Source: Mixophyes australis
Taxonomy: Eukaryota > Chordata > Amphibia > Anura > Limnodynastidae
Assembly (NCBI GenBank): GCA_036250195.1
Contig: JAVHZZ010000005.1
Coordinates: 183,627,448 to 183,691,447, forward strand
DNA: 64,000 nt
Reading direction: 5' to 3'
Part shown: positions 43,015-55,049 of the stretch, in pieces
Numbering within the stretch: the first letter of the stretch is position 1
Layout: each line of letters starts with the position of its first letter
Position numbers and translations under genes: made by a program
Notes under the pieces: generated by a model
The model's input: only the letters and a program-made list of their open reading frames with translations
What the model was told of the DNA's origin: nothing
Databases searched by the model: none

Positions 43015-44998
43015 ACCTAGATGTGTAAATTGAAAATTTGATTTGGGGAAACCCTGAGTTGGGGTTTGCATAACAACAGATAAGCAAAAGTATAGGATTA
43101 TAAGTGCTTACCTGGGGAAAGAAGGTTTGTACCAGATAGATATTAAGGGTGATGGGGAAGGAGCTCAAAGAATTCTTTTGTTTTCGTGATCCCAGATATT
43201 AAGGGAGAGTGATACATCTGGGTGGGATTTTGTAGAAGAGGGCATTAGTGTTTTGGCAACAGATGAGAAAGGATAATGGCCTGTGCAATCAGCTTCTATG
43301 GACAACAAGACCCTGGAGCTGGGGGAGAGTGTCACTGGGCTAGCTGCAAATCCACATATAATGTTTGTAAATCCAATATACCCAACCCTCCTCCAGCAGA
43401 TGGTTTTTATAAAATGCATATTTTTATTTTTGGGGACATTTGTGAATCGAGTACTGTGAAATCTAAGAAGTTCAAAAGTTTGAGGGGGGATGCAGACTGG
43501 CAGGGTTTGAAAAAGATAGTGCAGTCTAAGAAGAATATTCATCTTAACTGAGTTAATGTGTTCCATACACAAAATGGACAAAATTAACAATATTGTGGGT
43601 AATCCAGATCATTTTAATAGTAGTTATCAGTGGAAGGTAATTAGTCTGTAAAAGTTGGTTATAAGATTTTGTAAAATAAATATTTTATTTTATAAGGTTA
43701 CCATTTAAAATTGAAATTAAACTCTAAAAGTTTATTTGTAACTGTGAAAACATTTAGGTCCAGGACTTCAGTTTAGTCATGATTAGTTTTTAACCAATAA
43801 TTTACTATACCCCCTTATCTCCTCAGTTGAAGGTTATAAAAAGAGGCATAAATATTCTTAAACTCATTAACTATATTACTATGATCAAATATTAAGGGGC
43901 CTTTCTTAATTTCAATCAACTTACTATAGTTAATAGAATTTTTTTGTTTCAATTTGTTAGTGAGTGATGAATCAAATTTTTTATAGAATCACTATTAGAA
44001 CTATGTGAGATTATTGGCAACTCTCTTTGAGAGTAAAGAGTTTAATTATTGGACTTTTAATTTAGTGATGTCTGAGAGAAGTGATAGGAAGGGGGAGGTC
44101 TTGTGTTTAAACAGTAACGTCTCTAGTTTTCTAAAAATGAAATTTCAAAGGTGGTGTTTTTCTTAAAGATCAAGGTTAGAACAATGAGAGTGCCTTGAGA
44201 GTGCCTTGAATGGTGACTTTTATGATCTTCCCACCAGGATGAGATTGAGGTATCCTCCGGTAAGTTAAGTTCTGGGAAGGATTCTATGGCCAACAATTCT
44301 AAGCCAATATCTTGCAATATAGTGGGGTTTATAAGGAGGGATTCATCTAAGCACCAGTATAAATTGTGTGTGGGAATGATGGATAAGTGTCACACATCAG
44401 ACCCACTGATCGATGGGCTCCCCACTGTTACTCACTTTATTCCTGGTGGCTGTACTTCTCCAGGAGGAAGCTGCGGCTCTCCTGGCGAAATACCATCTTG
44501 TCAGGTGAACTGCGCATGCGCGAACCGGAATATCTCCCCGTTCATTCCTTCCAGCCAATCGGATGCCTGAGAACACTATATAAACACATTTCTTACCTGT
44601 GTAAGTTTCCAGATATTCAGGTCTCTCCTCCTGTTTGTGGTAATCGCTCTGCAGATCATCGTTACCTGCCTCCTGAATATCCAGCATACTGCTCTACAGA
44701 CTATTACACCCAGTGTATTTACTCCACTGTCCCTAATGGAGACAACCTCCTAAGACCTCAACAATTCCGATACTACTTATTCGTTTTATCCTCAGTTATA
44801 GTCTTGGCTCTCATCACAGTCTCGCTTATCACCTCCTAAGAGAACTGCAACCTGAGGTCTGGGAGTCCAAACTCCTTTATGGTGAAAACTCCCCTCTCCG
44901 TTAGTATCCACGCCTTTTAGGAGGTAGTACCAATTCGAGCAGACTATACAGGCATTCCTCTGACCCTAGTGGATGTGGCAATAAAATCTGGCCGCTAA

Positions 44999-45920
44999 AT
45001 GGATCCCGACCGAGAACCATCCGCAAAGGACATGCTGCAGCACTTAGTGGGAAGTGTTGAGCAGCAAGCAGTAGCTCAGGTTCAACTTCTCCAATGTCTT
45101 CAAGCCTTAATTGTCCGTGTGAACAACTTGCAAGTCGCTCTCCCCACTCCTCCACAAGCATCAGCCTCCGTTCCGGAGGCCCCACCGGCGGCAGCAGCGA
45201 CTTCTTCCATGAGACTGCTGGCCCCTCAAAAGTTGGATGGCGAACCGAAGTATTGTGGAGGATTTCTCAAGCAGTGCTCAATCCACTTTGAGCTACTTAC
45301 ACAAAACTCTCCCTCAGATTGCGCAAAAGTGGCCTATATAATTTCCCTGCTGTCTGGACAGGCATTGGCTTGGGCCTCTCCTCTCTTGAAAAATAGATGA
45401 CCCCATCCTCCTGGATAGCAAAGCCTTTACTTCGGCCTTACGAAAATTCTTTGATGAGCCGGGAGTTTCTTTAGCAGCCTCAAGCATCCTCAGACTTCTC
45501 CGGGATTCTCATTCTGTTCCTCAGTATATAATACAGTTCCGTACTCTTTAATCGGATCTCCAATAGAACAACAAAGCCCTGATCGCTGCCTTCTGGCAGG
45601 GTCTTTCTGACCGTATAAAGGATGTCCTCGATTTCCAAGAATTTCCTACCTCTCTTGATACCCTAATTTCTCTCTGACCCCGAGTGGACACTTTTGAGAG
45701 AGATCCTTTGAGAAAGACACCACTCGATGGTGACCAATTAAACAGGCTCCCCGATTCCAGCTGCCCAGTCCTCCCAAGGAACCTATGCATTTGGGGCGTT
45801 ACAGACTTTCTCCTGAAGAGAGACAGAGAACAATCTCCATCAATCTCTGCATCTACTGTGGCGAGTCTGGTCATCTCATAGCCTCATGCCCTAAACATCA
45901 GGGAAATGCCAGGCAATTAC
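44999..45920 (+). pseudogene. Gypsy gag remnant with zinc knuckle
   Basis: Gag packages the element RNA into particles. The first 133 codons are open, with a helical Gln-rich start, an Ala/Pro linker, and the capsid block FLKQCSIHFELL ... AKVAYIISLLSGQALAWASPL. That block is typical of sushi-ichi-type gypsy elements and their domesticated relatives (RTL/PEG10 family). Later frames carry the remaining capsid and a CCHC zinc knuckle, [14 protein letters not shown], at about 45,850-45,891. At least two frame changes separate these parts, so the gene is broken. Confidence 0.82.
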
Positions 45921-45981
45921 CTGCTCGGGGGAGATCAGGCTGGGGACATCAAAATCCTCTCCAAATTTCCAGTCCATTCCT

Positions 45982-46850
45982 GTGACCGTCCGTGAGCCCT
46001 CTGCCCCGTTCAATTCCTGTGCCCTTTTGGATTTAGGGGCAGCAGGGAATTTCATTTCCACCACTATGGTCAAAGATCTTTTGTTACCTACTGAACTTTT
46101 GCCTAAGCCCATTACCATTACTGCTATTGATGGCAATCATATTGCTAACGGAACCATTCACCGTCAGACCAAGCCTATTACTTTCCAAGTAGGAGCCTTA
46201 CATTTTGAGGCAATATCCTTCCTTATTCTCTTCCAGGTCACTAGTCCAATTATTCTGGGCCTTTCCTGACTCCAACGGCAGTTTCCTCATATTGATTGGT
46301 CTTCCTCTCAGATCTTGGCTTGGGGAGCCTCTTACTATTCCCGCTGCCTTGTCCAAGTCAAACCCTTATTAGCCTTGTCTTCTCATCCTGCCAATTCTGG
46401 GATGCTCCTGCCTCCTCATCTCACACACTTGTTCGATGTCTTCGATAAAGTCCGTTCAAGACCCTGCCTCATCATTGTGCTTGGGATTGTCCTATTGGTC
46501 TCCAACCTCCCAGAGGTCGAGTGTACCCATTATCTATACCAGAGACTCAAGCCGAGTACGTCAGAGAAAACCTCCAGCGAGGCTTCATTCAACACTCTAC
46601 TTCCCCAGCAGGCGCAGAATTTTTGTTCCTTAAAAATAAGGAAGGGACCCTGCATTCTTGCATTGATTATAGAGGTTTAAATGCTACCACAGTTAAGAAT
46701 CGGTGCCCTATTCCACTCGTGACTGAACTCTTCGACTGCATAAAAGGTGCACAGATTTTCACCAGGCTAGATCTCCGAGGAGCCTACAATTTAATCCGCA
46801 TTCATAAATAGGACAAATGGAAGACCGTAGTGGACGTGACATTAAGTTTA
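45982..46850 (+). pseudogene. Gypsy protease and N-terminal RT, broken
   Basis: The protease region has LLDLGAAGNFIS where aspartic proteases carry D-S/T-G, so the catalytic triad is altered to DLG. The following ITAIDGN and SPIILGLS blocks fit the fold. The RT starts in another frame with EYVRENLQRGFI, FLKNKEGTLHSCIDYRGLN and FTRLDLRGAYNLIRI, the last being the first palm Asp block (normally KLDLRGAYNLIRI). It stops at 46,809, and only a short further trace remains before the element is cut off. Confidence 0.8.
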
Positions 46851-47211
46851 GATAAAAAAAAACCAGATGTGTGATCAGACCACTACAGGAGTGTTGTGAT
46901 ATCTGCTAATGTTATTTTTTTATATTGATATTGAGTCAGTGAAGAGCATGACTATGCAAAAATATGTTTGATGAGGGAATGTGATGAACTAATAATGCTC
47001 CAAGTGCCACATATATTGTGTAATTTAATAAGGAAGTTTAGCTTCTTGGAGTTGTTACTTGATTTGGGCGTGAGGCAAGAAGAGTGTGGAGAGGATCCAT
47101 CTAAATTAGGATTGATGACAAAGAAATCTCCCCCAAGAACTATGTGATATTCTGCAACCCAGCCAGTGTGCCAGAATAGTTTATTTAGGAAAGATTATTT
47201 TTTCTGGTTGA

Positions 47212-47213
<2 letters not shown>

Positions 47214-47270
<57 letters not shown>
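47214..47270. repeat. (TA)n microsatellite, about 28 units
   Basis: A pure TA run lies inside the L1-like endonuclease reading frame. It expanded after the LINE inserted, or replaced part of it. Confidence 0.97.
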
Positions 47271-47274
<4 letters not shown>

Positions 47275-47735
47275 CAAGTACAATCAAGACAGTGTAGGGT
47301 ACCAATAACAATAAGATATCTACCTTCTGGGTCTATGTGAGTGCTCTGACAGAGAAAGGGGACTTTGTTAATTAAAACTGCTATTCCTCTGTGCGTGTAT
47401 TCTGCCAAAGAAAAAAAGTTGAATTAAATTGTTTAACTTTTTGTTTTATACATGAGCCAGTAAGGTTTGTTTATTGGAGAAAAGCTATGTCTACCTTCTC
47501 TCCCCTCAGAGCACTCAGTACCATTGTTCGCTTTCTTGGGGAATTAAGACTGTTGGCTTTTATTGACAGACATTGTGGGGCTTTAATTTATATATAAAAA
47601 TACCATACTTAATGCAACAAAACTCTTTTTGGGATGAAAAAGCACCAGAGCATTTTGCGATTGGAAGGGGCATCTGGGGTTAAGGGGAATGAAAACGAAA
47701 GGACAGCAAGTGGGAAGTGCAAGAAATATAACCCT

Positions 47736-48640
47736 TAAGAGGTGTAATCTCAATAGGATTCAACACTATATTAACATAATGAAACATGAAAACAATCTGA
47801 TGATTGGTAATTGAGGTGTCATTAGTAGCATCATATTGATGTAACAGGGAGGGTACTTGTGAACACAATTGGAAGAATACTAGTAAAGAGTAATTGTATT
47901 TAAGCAGCTGTAAAATAGTTTATTAATTGCGTCTCCAAGGCCTTTAGAGAGTATCGTAAAGATGATGAGATGTTCACTAGGAATCTAATGAAATAACTGT
48001 CAACAATTAAAATTTAAAGAAATAAACCGTCAACAAGAAAGATGCATTAATATTCATCTGGGATTCATAAAACAGCTTTTATGTATTGACACAAGTTGTC
48101 CTCGGAAATGGTAGATTAAGTAAATAAATTATTCATTTGCAACATTAAGAAAAGGTCTGGAGCATTTTATGCATAAACTAAACAGCCAAACAAGTCTGTC
48201 CCAGGAGGCCAGTATTTAGAATGTTGACAAATAAAGTAAATCAAGATGTACTATTCATGTTTAAGCTGTGATTGCAAATTAGTATGATGGGATATGTTGG
48301 CAGTCAGGTGAAGTCACCTTGGTGTGGAATGATCTCAGTGGAGGAAGGGCTGGGTTAGCTAAATTGGAATCGGGTGTAAAACCTAGTTTCTCTTGGACAT
48401 AGTAACCCTGGTCTGGGGTTTTGGCACACACTGGTTAAAGTAATTGAAGACATGTGAAGGCCAGAGGTCTGAACACAGGATGAAATACTAGAACCAGTTA
48501 ACCATGGTTTTCACCTCTAGCAGTCCCTTTTCCTGGAGAGCTTGATATGCTTTCAGTTGTCTCTATGACTTGAGCATGTAGAGATATCATTTTATCCTTT
48601 GTAGGCACAAACAAAGTATATGAAGAATATGGAGAAGCTT
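47736..48640. other. Unassigned stretch, possibly the L1-like 5' region
   Basis: The part nearest 47.7 kb would be ORF1/5' leader of the minus-strand LINE if that copy is complete, but I could not recognise ORF1 motifs. The remainder shows nothing. Confidence 0.3.
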
Positions 48641-48650
48641 ACAGAAAGGT

Positions 48651-49089
48651 TGTCAGGATTCAAGCCCAGGGCTTCTGCTTCTGTGGACTGTTGCACTGCT
48701 GACTGAGCTATTCTGACTGCTGGACAGTTCCTTGTTTTATATCTGTGTTCTAGCTCAGTTTCACTGATCTCCTGGCTTTCCAGCATCATCTAGCTCCTCT
48801 CCTTGACTTCCTATAAAAGTCTGGTCTGTTTCTGTTTTCCTTGACAGACTATTGTGCTCATTCCAGTAATATAGTTCCTGTTCCTGTTGCCACATTCTGC
48901 CTCCAGTTATCTATTGCTCATGTACTGTTCTTGGATTGCCCTCAACTATGCCTCTGCCTGAACCCTTTGCATTATTGCCTTACTGTGTACTGAACCCGGC
49001 TACTCTTGACCATTCTTTATTATATAATCCTCCTTTGGCCTGCCTTCTTTCTTGCCACTGAACTCCTATGCAGTCTCCAGACTATTACA
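48651..49089 (+). mobile_element. Solo LTR (439 bp) with 5-bp target duplication AAGGT
   Basis: It begins TGTCAGGATTC and ends CAGACTATTACA. AAGGT precedes it (48,646-48,650) and follows it (49,090-49,094). A TATAAAA box at 48,812-48,818 and CT-rich leader sequence indicate plus orientation. It has no internal region. The start and general composition resemble the other solo LTR at 10.8 kb, but the sequences are not copies of each other. Ty3/gypsy origin is inferred from the 5-bp duplication and TGTCA start. Confidence 0.85.
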
Positions 49090-49099
49090 AAGGTTAACC

Positions 49100-51170
49100 A
49101 AAAATACATTTGCTCACAGTGAGGAGATCTAGATGTGCAGATAAGAAAAGGAAGAAAGAGGTTCAGGACTGATGACAAACTTCCAGGCCAGGTTAACAGA
49201 CAGAAAGTAGACAGAGCATGGTCAGAATTCCAGAGAGAGGCAGGCAGCAGACAGAGAGCAATCATTATTCCAGGCACAGTTTCTTGACAGGAAGCAGACA
49301 GAGACTGGTCCATATTGCAGGCACATTTTCAGTGCATCCACCTTCACAATAAAAGAATGTGGCACAATCAAAACTCCTATGATGAGGCAGCACATCTGCC
49401 ACTTCTTACAGAATATATCGGAGAATTCCTAGTACAGAACAGGCAAGAAAACATATTAACATAAATCAAAAATGTTTATAGAGTTCAGCAATGCAGTATT
49501 TTTTTAAAAATCAGAGAATTTTCAGATCACAAGGATATACTTTGATATTGGAAGGAGGAATATTAGAAGATGGCATTAGAAAGGTTTTTTTTTTTTTTAT
49601 CAGAACAGGAGACAAATCCCATCAGTTGTGATGGGGATTTATACAGTAAAATAATTCAAGCAGCATGTTAAAATCACACGTCTATTGTTAAGACTTACGT
49701 AATACAAAAATCTAAAAAAAATGTCCATACAAACAAGGGCATAGTACATGGGGGTTCAATAACTGGTAATTTAATTGTTATGGAAATACAAGATGCGTAA
49801 ATGCCAAAGGGGACGAATACTCTTTGAAGCAACTGTAAATCTCTGCACATTTTATAACTCAGGGGTTCATTAGGTGTTATCAGAAATACTAGTAGATATA
49901 AGGATTTTGTATGGCAATAGTAAAAATCAAACTGTGCTCTCTATCTAATTCACCTTTAGCCAAAATATTATTTTACATTGTGGTTAATGAGTGCAAGTGT
50001 CTAAATCTTGCAAAAAAATAACCAAAATGAGAAACCTTCAATGTATCCAAAATAGACTAAGTAATATTCTTTTGAAGGTTATAAAACAATATAAATCTTT
50101 AAAATAGAATACAATGTAAACTTAAATAAAAGGGAATTATACACTGATTTATAAAATTATAAAATATGTAAATACTCAGATATTTATTAAATCCAAATAA
50201 GAAAACTGATCTTGAGATAGCTGTAATAAAATCAGTGATTATTGAATTCACTGATAAAATGCTCATGAGATATAAATATATGTAAAGAAGATAATATATA
50301 ATACAATATCTGTCTCCAAAATGGTTAAATATAGATTTTTTTATCTGGCATCTGTTCTCATACTGGTATGCAGGGACTTTTACATTTTAAAGTGATACTT
50401 TCTCTTGCGTTAGACTATATTATTCAGATTTATTAACAGATTTGCACACAATACTTATTCTACTTTTATATAGTTTTATATTTCATGAGCATTTTATTAC
50501 TGAATAAATTTCCCATTATTGTATATATTTCAATATCAGTTTTCTGATTCAAATTTACTGAGAATTGATCTTAGCATGCAAAGTTTACATTTGGTTACCT
50601 TTTGATAATTGATATTGATTTCTTTAATAGGCTATAAGATTCCAGAAATGAACAAAATCTGTCTTCTTCTCTTTTAAGATCCTCATATCTAATGCCAGTG
50701 ACACTTTATGCATAGAGATGGAGAAAATAGACAATGCGGTTCACTTGCAAATATTAATATATTATAATAGTTTTACTTTTTATGTTACAATTTGAATAAC
50801 TTCTAATCCTATTTTATTCAAAACAACTGTTTGGAATTTTATGCTATTAACCATTAAATTATTTCAATAATATATTATACAGTAGTTACTTGATACTGAT
50901 TAGTCTTTAACCCATCACTTCAAATGATTTATCACACATAGGTTATATGACCACAAGATACAATTTAATAAATTGAAGTATATGTCATTCAAGACTGTAA
51001 GTAGGCCAGCTAAAATTCCACTCCATCAATTTGGTTATGAATAGTATACATATTTATAAATAGAAGAATAGTTTTTGTAATACCAAGCACATTCAATACA
51101 CATTTTCAGATATGCCTGTACATACTGCATTTACAGTATTCCACCATATGTCACTTAGTTTTCAAAAGAA
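49100..51170. other. Non-coding stretch between solo LTR and second hAT element
   Basis: Near 49,195-49,330 the GACAGA..GCAGACAGAGA wording recurs a few times as a loose repeat. The rest is AT-rich with no recognised feature. Confidence 0.35.
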
Positions 51171-51185
51171 AGCTTTTATATATAA

Positions 51186-53487
51186 TAGGGATGAGCGGTT
51201 TGGATTATGTGAAATCCGACAAGATCTGATGTTTTGGATCCGAGTAAAACAGTTGTGGCTTAGTTTCACGCACCAAACTCGGATTTCAAAACGAGGCAAA
51301 ACGTCATTCCTGAGAAATTTTTTCGCCATCTTCTGTATATATAGTCCTCCCTCATTTTCTCAAGTGCCATTTTAGAACAGACAGCGTGTAGGTAGGAGGT
51401 TAGCTGCAGTGCTCTAGTGACAAAATAGTATTCAGGGTGAACGAAGGACATAGGAAAGCAATAGAATTGTGTCATTAATGTAAAGCAGTTTTGTAGAGAT
51501 TAGCCAAACACAATAGTTTGCTGATCAATTTAATTTCAATCTTTAATATACTTTACATAGCCTATGGTTACTGGTTGTTATGAATGCATTGTATGTATAA
51601 TAGTACTTGACAGTATATACAGACTGAATTAGATATCATTCTGAACTAAGTAGTATATTTATTTAGTGTAGGAAAACAGTGTGCTTATGCTATCTGACTA
51701 TTAGCAGCAGAATCCCCAAAACAAATAGATTTATTTAATTTAAACATTAAAGTTTAAATTACATTAAGTCTAGTGAAAGTAATCTTGTGTGGGTCAGTGA
51801 CAATTGAAATAGTTTTGAAAAAAATTGGGTGCTTGCGTGTGAGAGATTCAGCAGCAGTTGCACCCTCCAAAAAATGCTATACATTATTATATGCTAATAT
51901 TTTCTATTTTTCAATACATGCCAGTTTTGAAAGGCTCATTCTGTGACATCCATAAAAAAAAGGTGTTTGACGGTGAGGATTGTCATCAGCTGTATATCCC
52001 CAAAAACCTCTATATATTATTATATTCTAATCTTTTCTATTTTTCAATAGTTGTCAATTTTTAAAGGGTCATTCAGTGGTAACTTCGTCCAACCCCGGGT
52101 TAAAGGGGACTGCCCGAGACTTGCATCAGAGGTAGTCCCCAAGACCCATGTATAAAAATATGGAATGTATACAAATAATATTTATATTTTCTATTAGTGA
52201 CATGTAAGAAATATGTAAAACAGATAGTTCAGATAGGCTAATAGTTGCCCTTCCCACACGTGTAAGTATCTATAATACTCACACTTATGCAGATTTGGTT
52301 GCCCAAAATATATCTTGACAATGCAATTGAAAGTCCACATTCTGAGAAATTAAGAGGACAGATTTTGGCCCTGGCAAGGAATACATGTAGATATGAAGAT
52401 AAGATGGCTGATGATTTATGCTAATTGATGGGGTTAGAGAACTGTATAGAGAATCAGTCTCCTGGGGGAAGCTTCGTCCAACCCCAAGTTAAAATCAGAC
52501 TGCCCGAGACTTGCAGCGGAGAAGTCCACAAAAAGGGGTGTATTTACTCTGACGGCAGGGCAACCGGGATGCCTCACACTGCCACTGCATCCCGGCTAGT
52601 AACAGGCAGCCAGGCGAGCGGCTGTAATAAAATTATTGCTGCCTCCTGCGTGGACATTGGGGGCATGCTATTTGCCCCATTTCTCCTATCTCCGAGCTAC
52701 CAGTTCTTTTTCATAAGCTTTTACTATGTTGAGTTAATTCCTGGGGGCATCCGAGTACATGTGAGTATGTCCAACTCTATGGGAAAAGCGACTGCTATAG
52801 GTGAAGACCTTTCCTGCTAGTTCTAAAAGCTTATGACAGTTACTAAGAAGCTGTATCATCGTAAAGGACTATATCCTGGGACTAGTGGTGTAATGGCAAT
52901 TTGACCTAACACTGTTTGATTTTGCTATTAGTTGTTAGCTGACTCGCAAAGCTCTGTCTGCCACCATTTTTGTTTAAATAAAAACTGTGACCTTTTGCCA
53001 AATTAACATTAGTGTCAGTGTGGTTATTTATTTATTTCTTCAGTTACAGTGATAGTAAGTCAGAACATGCGAAGGACGTTTGGTTGCAATGATATGAGAT
53101 ATCATCATTTTGCAGTTTATTATTTTTTTAATTAAATCAGAGAATGCAAATGCAATGATGGCAAAGTTACAAAATCCCTCATTAAGGCTGCTTGCTGCAG
53201 GCTTTGGCCAAAATTGGTGAAAATTGGGAGAGTTGTGAAGGAATCATTAGAAAATAGACTGGAAATTACTGGAAATGAATGTTAATACTATAAATAGTAA
53301 TATATGAGTAAAAACAGCTCAAAATTACATTAGTTTACCTATTTTTCACAATTTTTAATTAAATCCAGATCCCAAAACAAAACTAAAACCTTTCACGATT
53401 TTTTGGCAAAACCATAAGTATAGCCAAAACACAAATGCGGTTTAGAGCTCAAACCAATTTCAAAACTGAGGTCAGTGCATATCTCTA
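51186..53487. mobile_element. Non-autonomous hAT element (2.3 kb) with 8-bp target duplication ATATATAA
   Basis: The left end TAGGGATGAGCGG and the right end (other strand TAGAGATATGCACTG) share the TAGRGAT terminus of the large element at 22.5-33.4 kb. ATATATAA flanks both sides exactly (51,178-51,185 and 53,488-53,495). Subterminal arms contain GGATCCGA and ATCCAGATCCC motifs as in the large copy. No transposase motif was found inside. It contains a ~132-bp imperfect direct repeat (about 51,866-51,940 and 51,997-52,075) and a 55-bp direct repeat (52,083-52,137 and 52,472-52,526; CTTCGTCCAACCCC start). It would depend on a transposase encoded elsewhere, possibly one like that at 25 kb. Confidence 0.82.
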
Positions 53488-53495
53488 ATATATAA

Positions 53496-54745
53496 TGCAG
53501 GGTAGATAATGAAAGTAAATGTCTTAGTTGCTATCAGGTACGGGTTGGGCTTGTGGCCGTATGTCCCCCGGGCCAGACTCCTATTGTAGTAGGTAGTATG
53601 ACAAAGTTTTACACCTAAGTGCTCCTACTCCAATAAAAACTATTAACATTTTTTGTTTGCAAAATAGCTAATTTCTGCAAAGTTGCCTGCTGTCACTCCC
53701 TATCTGAGGGGTGCCAAACCGCCACAACATAATAAAAACACTATAAGGGGGTGCCAAAGGTCTAACTTGTTAGATGTGAAACTAGACACAATAGTGACCA
53801 ACTGAAAATGACAGGAGTTTGTATGTATCTAATACAGTTTATTAAAAAATACACACACATTCTCTGATAAGGTCATAATCATTGACGAAACATGTCAGAC
53901 AGATGACGCATCCATACATCAGGATCGGGTCTAGTTATATAAGAGCTGCAATTGGTATGAACTTTTAAATTACATCACTCACCCAATATGCGGTTTCACC
54001 AGCAGTAACCCTATTCCTTTATATGATGAAGGGAAAATAAGCCCTTTCACTGAAAACTATCTGTTTCCTCCAGCAAAAGGGCTTTTCACCCTTTGATAAA
54101 TCAGTCCCCTGTTCTCTACATAAAGCCATGCTTTACAGATGGGCTGCTGCTCATGGGCCTCCAGGTTAAAATGTGCCAGCCAGCCTCGGGTGCTATGGTT
54201 TAGTATAGGTTTGCACCTTTGAGCAATAGTATTGAGTAACCCTCACATACTGTAAAGCATATGTTATATGTAAATATATGGTTACTAGATATATTATACA
54301 ACATACATGGGTCTCGCATTAAATAAATATGAAATAACATTAAGACAGCAATGGAATTCTGCAAGAACCAAAGTGTGGGCTACTATTAGTACTATTTATT
54401 AAGGCTGTATTACATGGTATATTTGGTTATTGCTTGGTAAATATATTCAAGGTACATGCCATTTTTCAGGGCAATGTTGCCACCGAGAGGCACTATCCAT
54501 CTTCAGTCTGCACATGTTTATGTTTTCATAAATTAGAAATAAGGCTTTCATATTAGTAAATACAGATATGTGTGCATTATGTTGTCAGTATTACGTAAGC
54601 CATGTACATGTATTTTACTGAACATTTGAAGAAATATGATGCAAAATAATTCTACTAGATAGTGAGTGCCCCTCTTCCTCATGGCATAATCACTTTACAA
54701 TGTTTGCTACTGAACTTGTCAATGAAAATATCATGCAATGTTACT
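53496..54745. other. Non-coding spacer
   Basis: Nothing recognised, apart from a GGGGTGCCAAA motif occurring twice near 53,708 and 53,750. Confidence 0.35.
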
Positions 54746-54749
54746 TTGG

Positions 54750-55048
54750 GCCTGATTAATTAAGTAAGTAAGTAAGGCAAAACCATGTTGCATTGGAGGA
54801 GGGGAGGTAAATTTAAAATGTGATGGCAGATTTATATTTTGGGCAGGGCATGTTCTAGATCAACTTTAAATTTCAGTGTACAAATAAGTTTTTGTGTGTT
54901 ACATGAAAAAAACAGCCAATATTTTCCTTATGTGCAAAATAATAAACTAATTTGCACCCCCTTGGATTGCAACATGGTTTTGTCCAAGAAACTTAAGTAA
55001 GAAAATTTACTCAATGTTTTGCTTATCTTTCCTTAATGAATCAGTCCC
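54750..55048. mobile_element. MITE with CTGATTCATTAAGGAAAG ends, second full copy
   Basis: GGGCCTGATTAATTAAG at the left, with GCAAAACCATGTTGCA inside, is inverted at the right as TGCAACATGGTTTTGTCC ... CTTTCCTTAATGAATCAG. A small (TAAG)n expansion lies at 54,763-54,776. It belongs to the family of the 42.77 kb copy. Confidence 0.78.
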
Positions 55049-55049
55049 T

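Larger units (their letters stand above)
44388..46850 (+). mobile_element. Ty3/gypsy (sushi-type) retrotransposon, 5' part only
   Basis: The element starts TGTCACAC at 44,388 and contains a CCAAT box (44,555) and TATATAAA (44,577-44,584), as a 5' LTR should. A gag ATG follows at 44,999. Gag, protease and the beginning of RT are readable in several frames to about 46,850, where the sequence returns to the interrupted L1-like element. No 3' LTR, RNase H or integrase is present. The end of the LTR and a primer binding site could not be fixed by eye. Confidence 0.8.
43100..47600 (-). mobile_element. L1/Tx1-like LINE, minus strand, split by a gypsy element
   Basis: The right part (47,600 to about 46,860) holds the ORF2 endonuclease: LNSPRKRTMVLSALRGEKVDIA, then RGIAVLINK, DPEGRYLIVIGTL, and GGDFFVINPNLDGSSP, with a (TA)n run in the middle. 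The left part (44,387 down to 43,100) continues with the linker (WWEDHKSHHSRHSQG near 44,230), EIKKGPLIF, then NKSEVLDLN and INSVKMNILLRLHYLFQTLP near 43,550. The RT catalytic core is missing between about 43,990 and 43,830. The intervening 2.46 kb is a gypsy element. Stops and frame changes are frequent. Confidence 0.75.

Noticed and set aside
44397..44839. 150-aa frame at the start of the gypsy element as a separate gene
   Set aside because: It lies over the LTR promoter region with TATA and CCAAT boxes and shows no domain.
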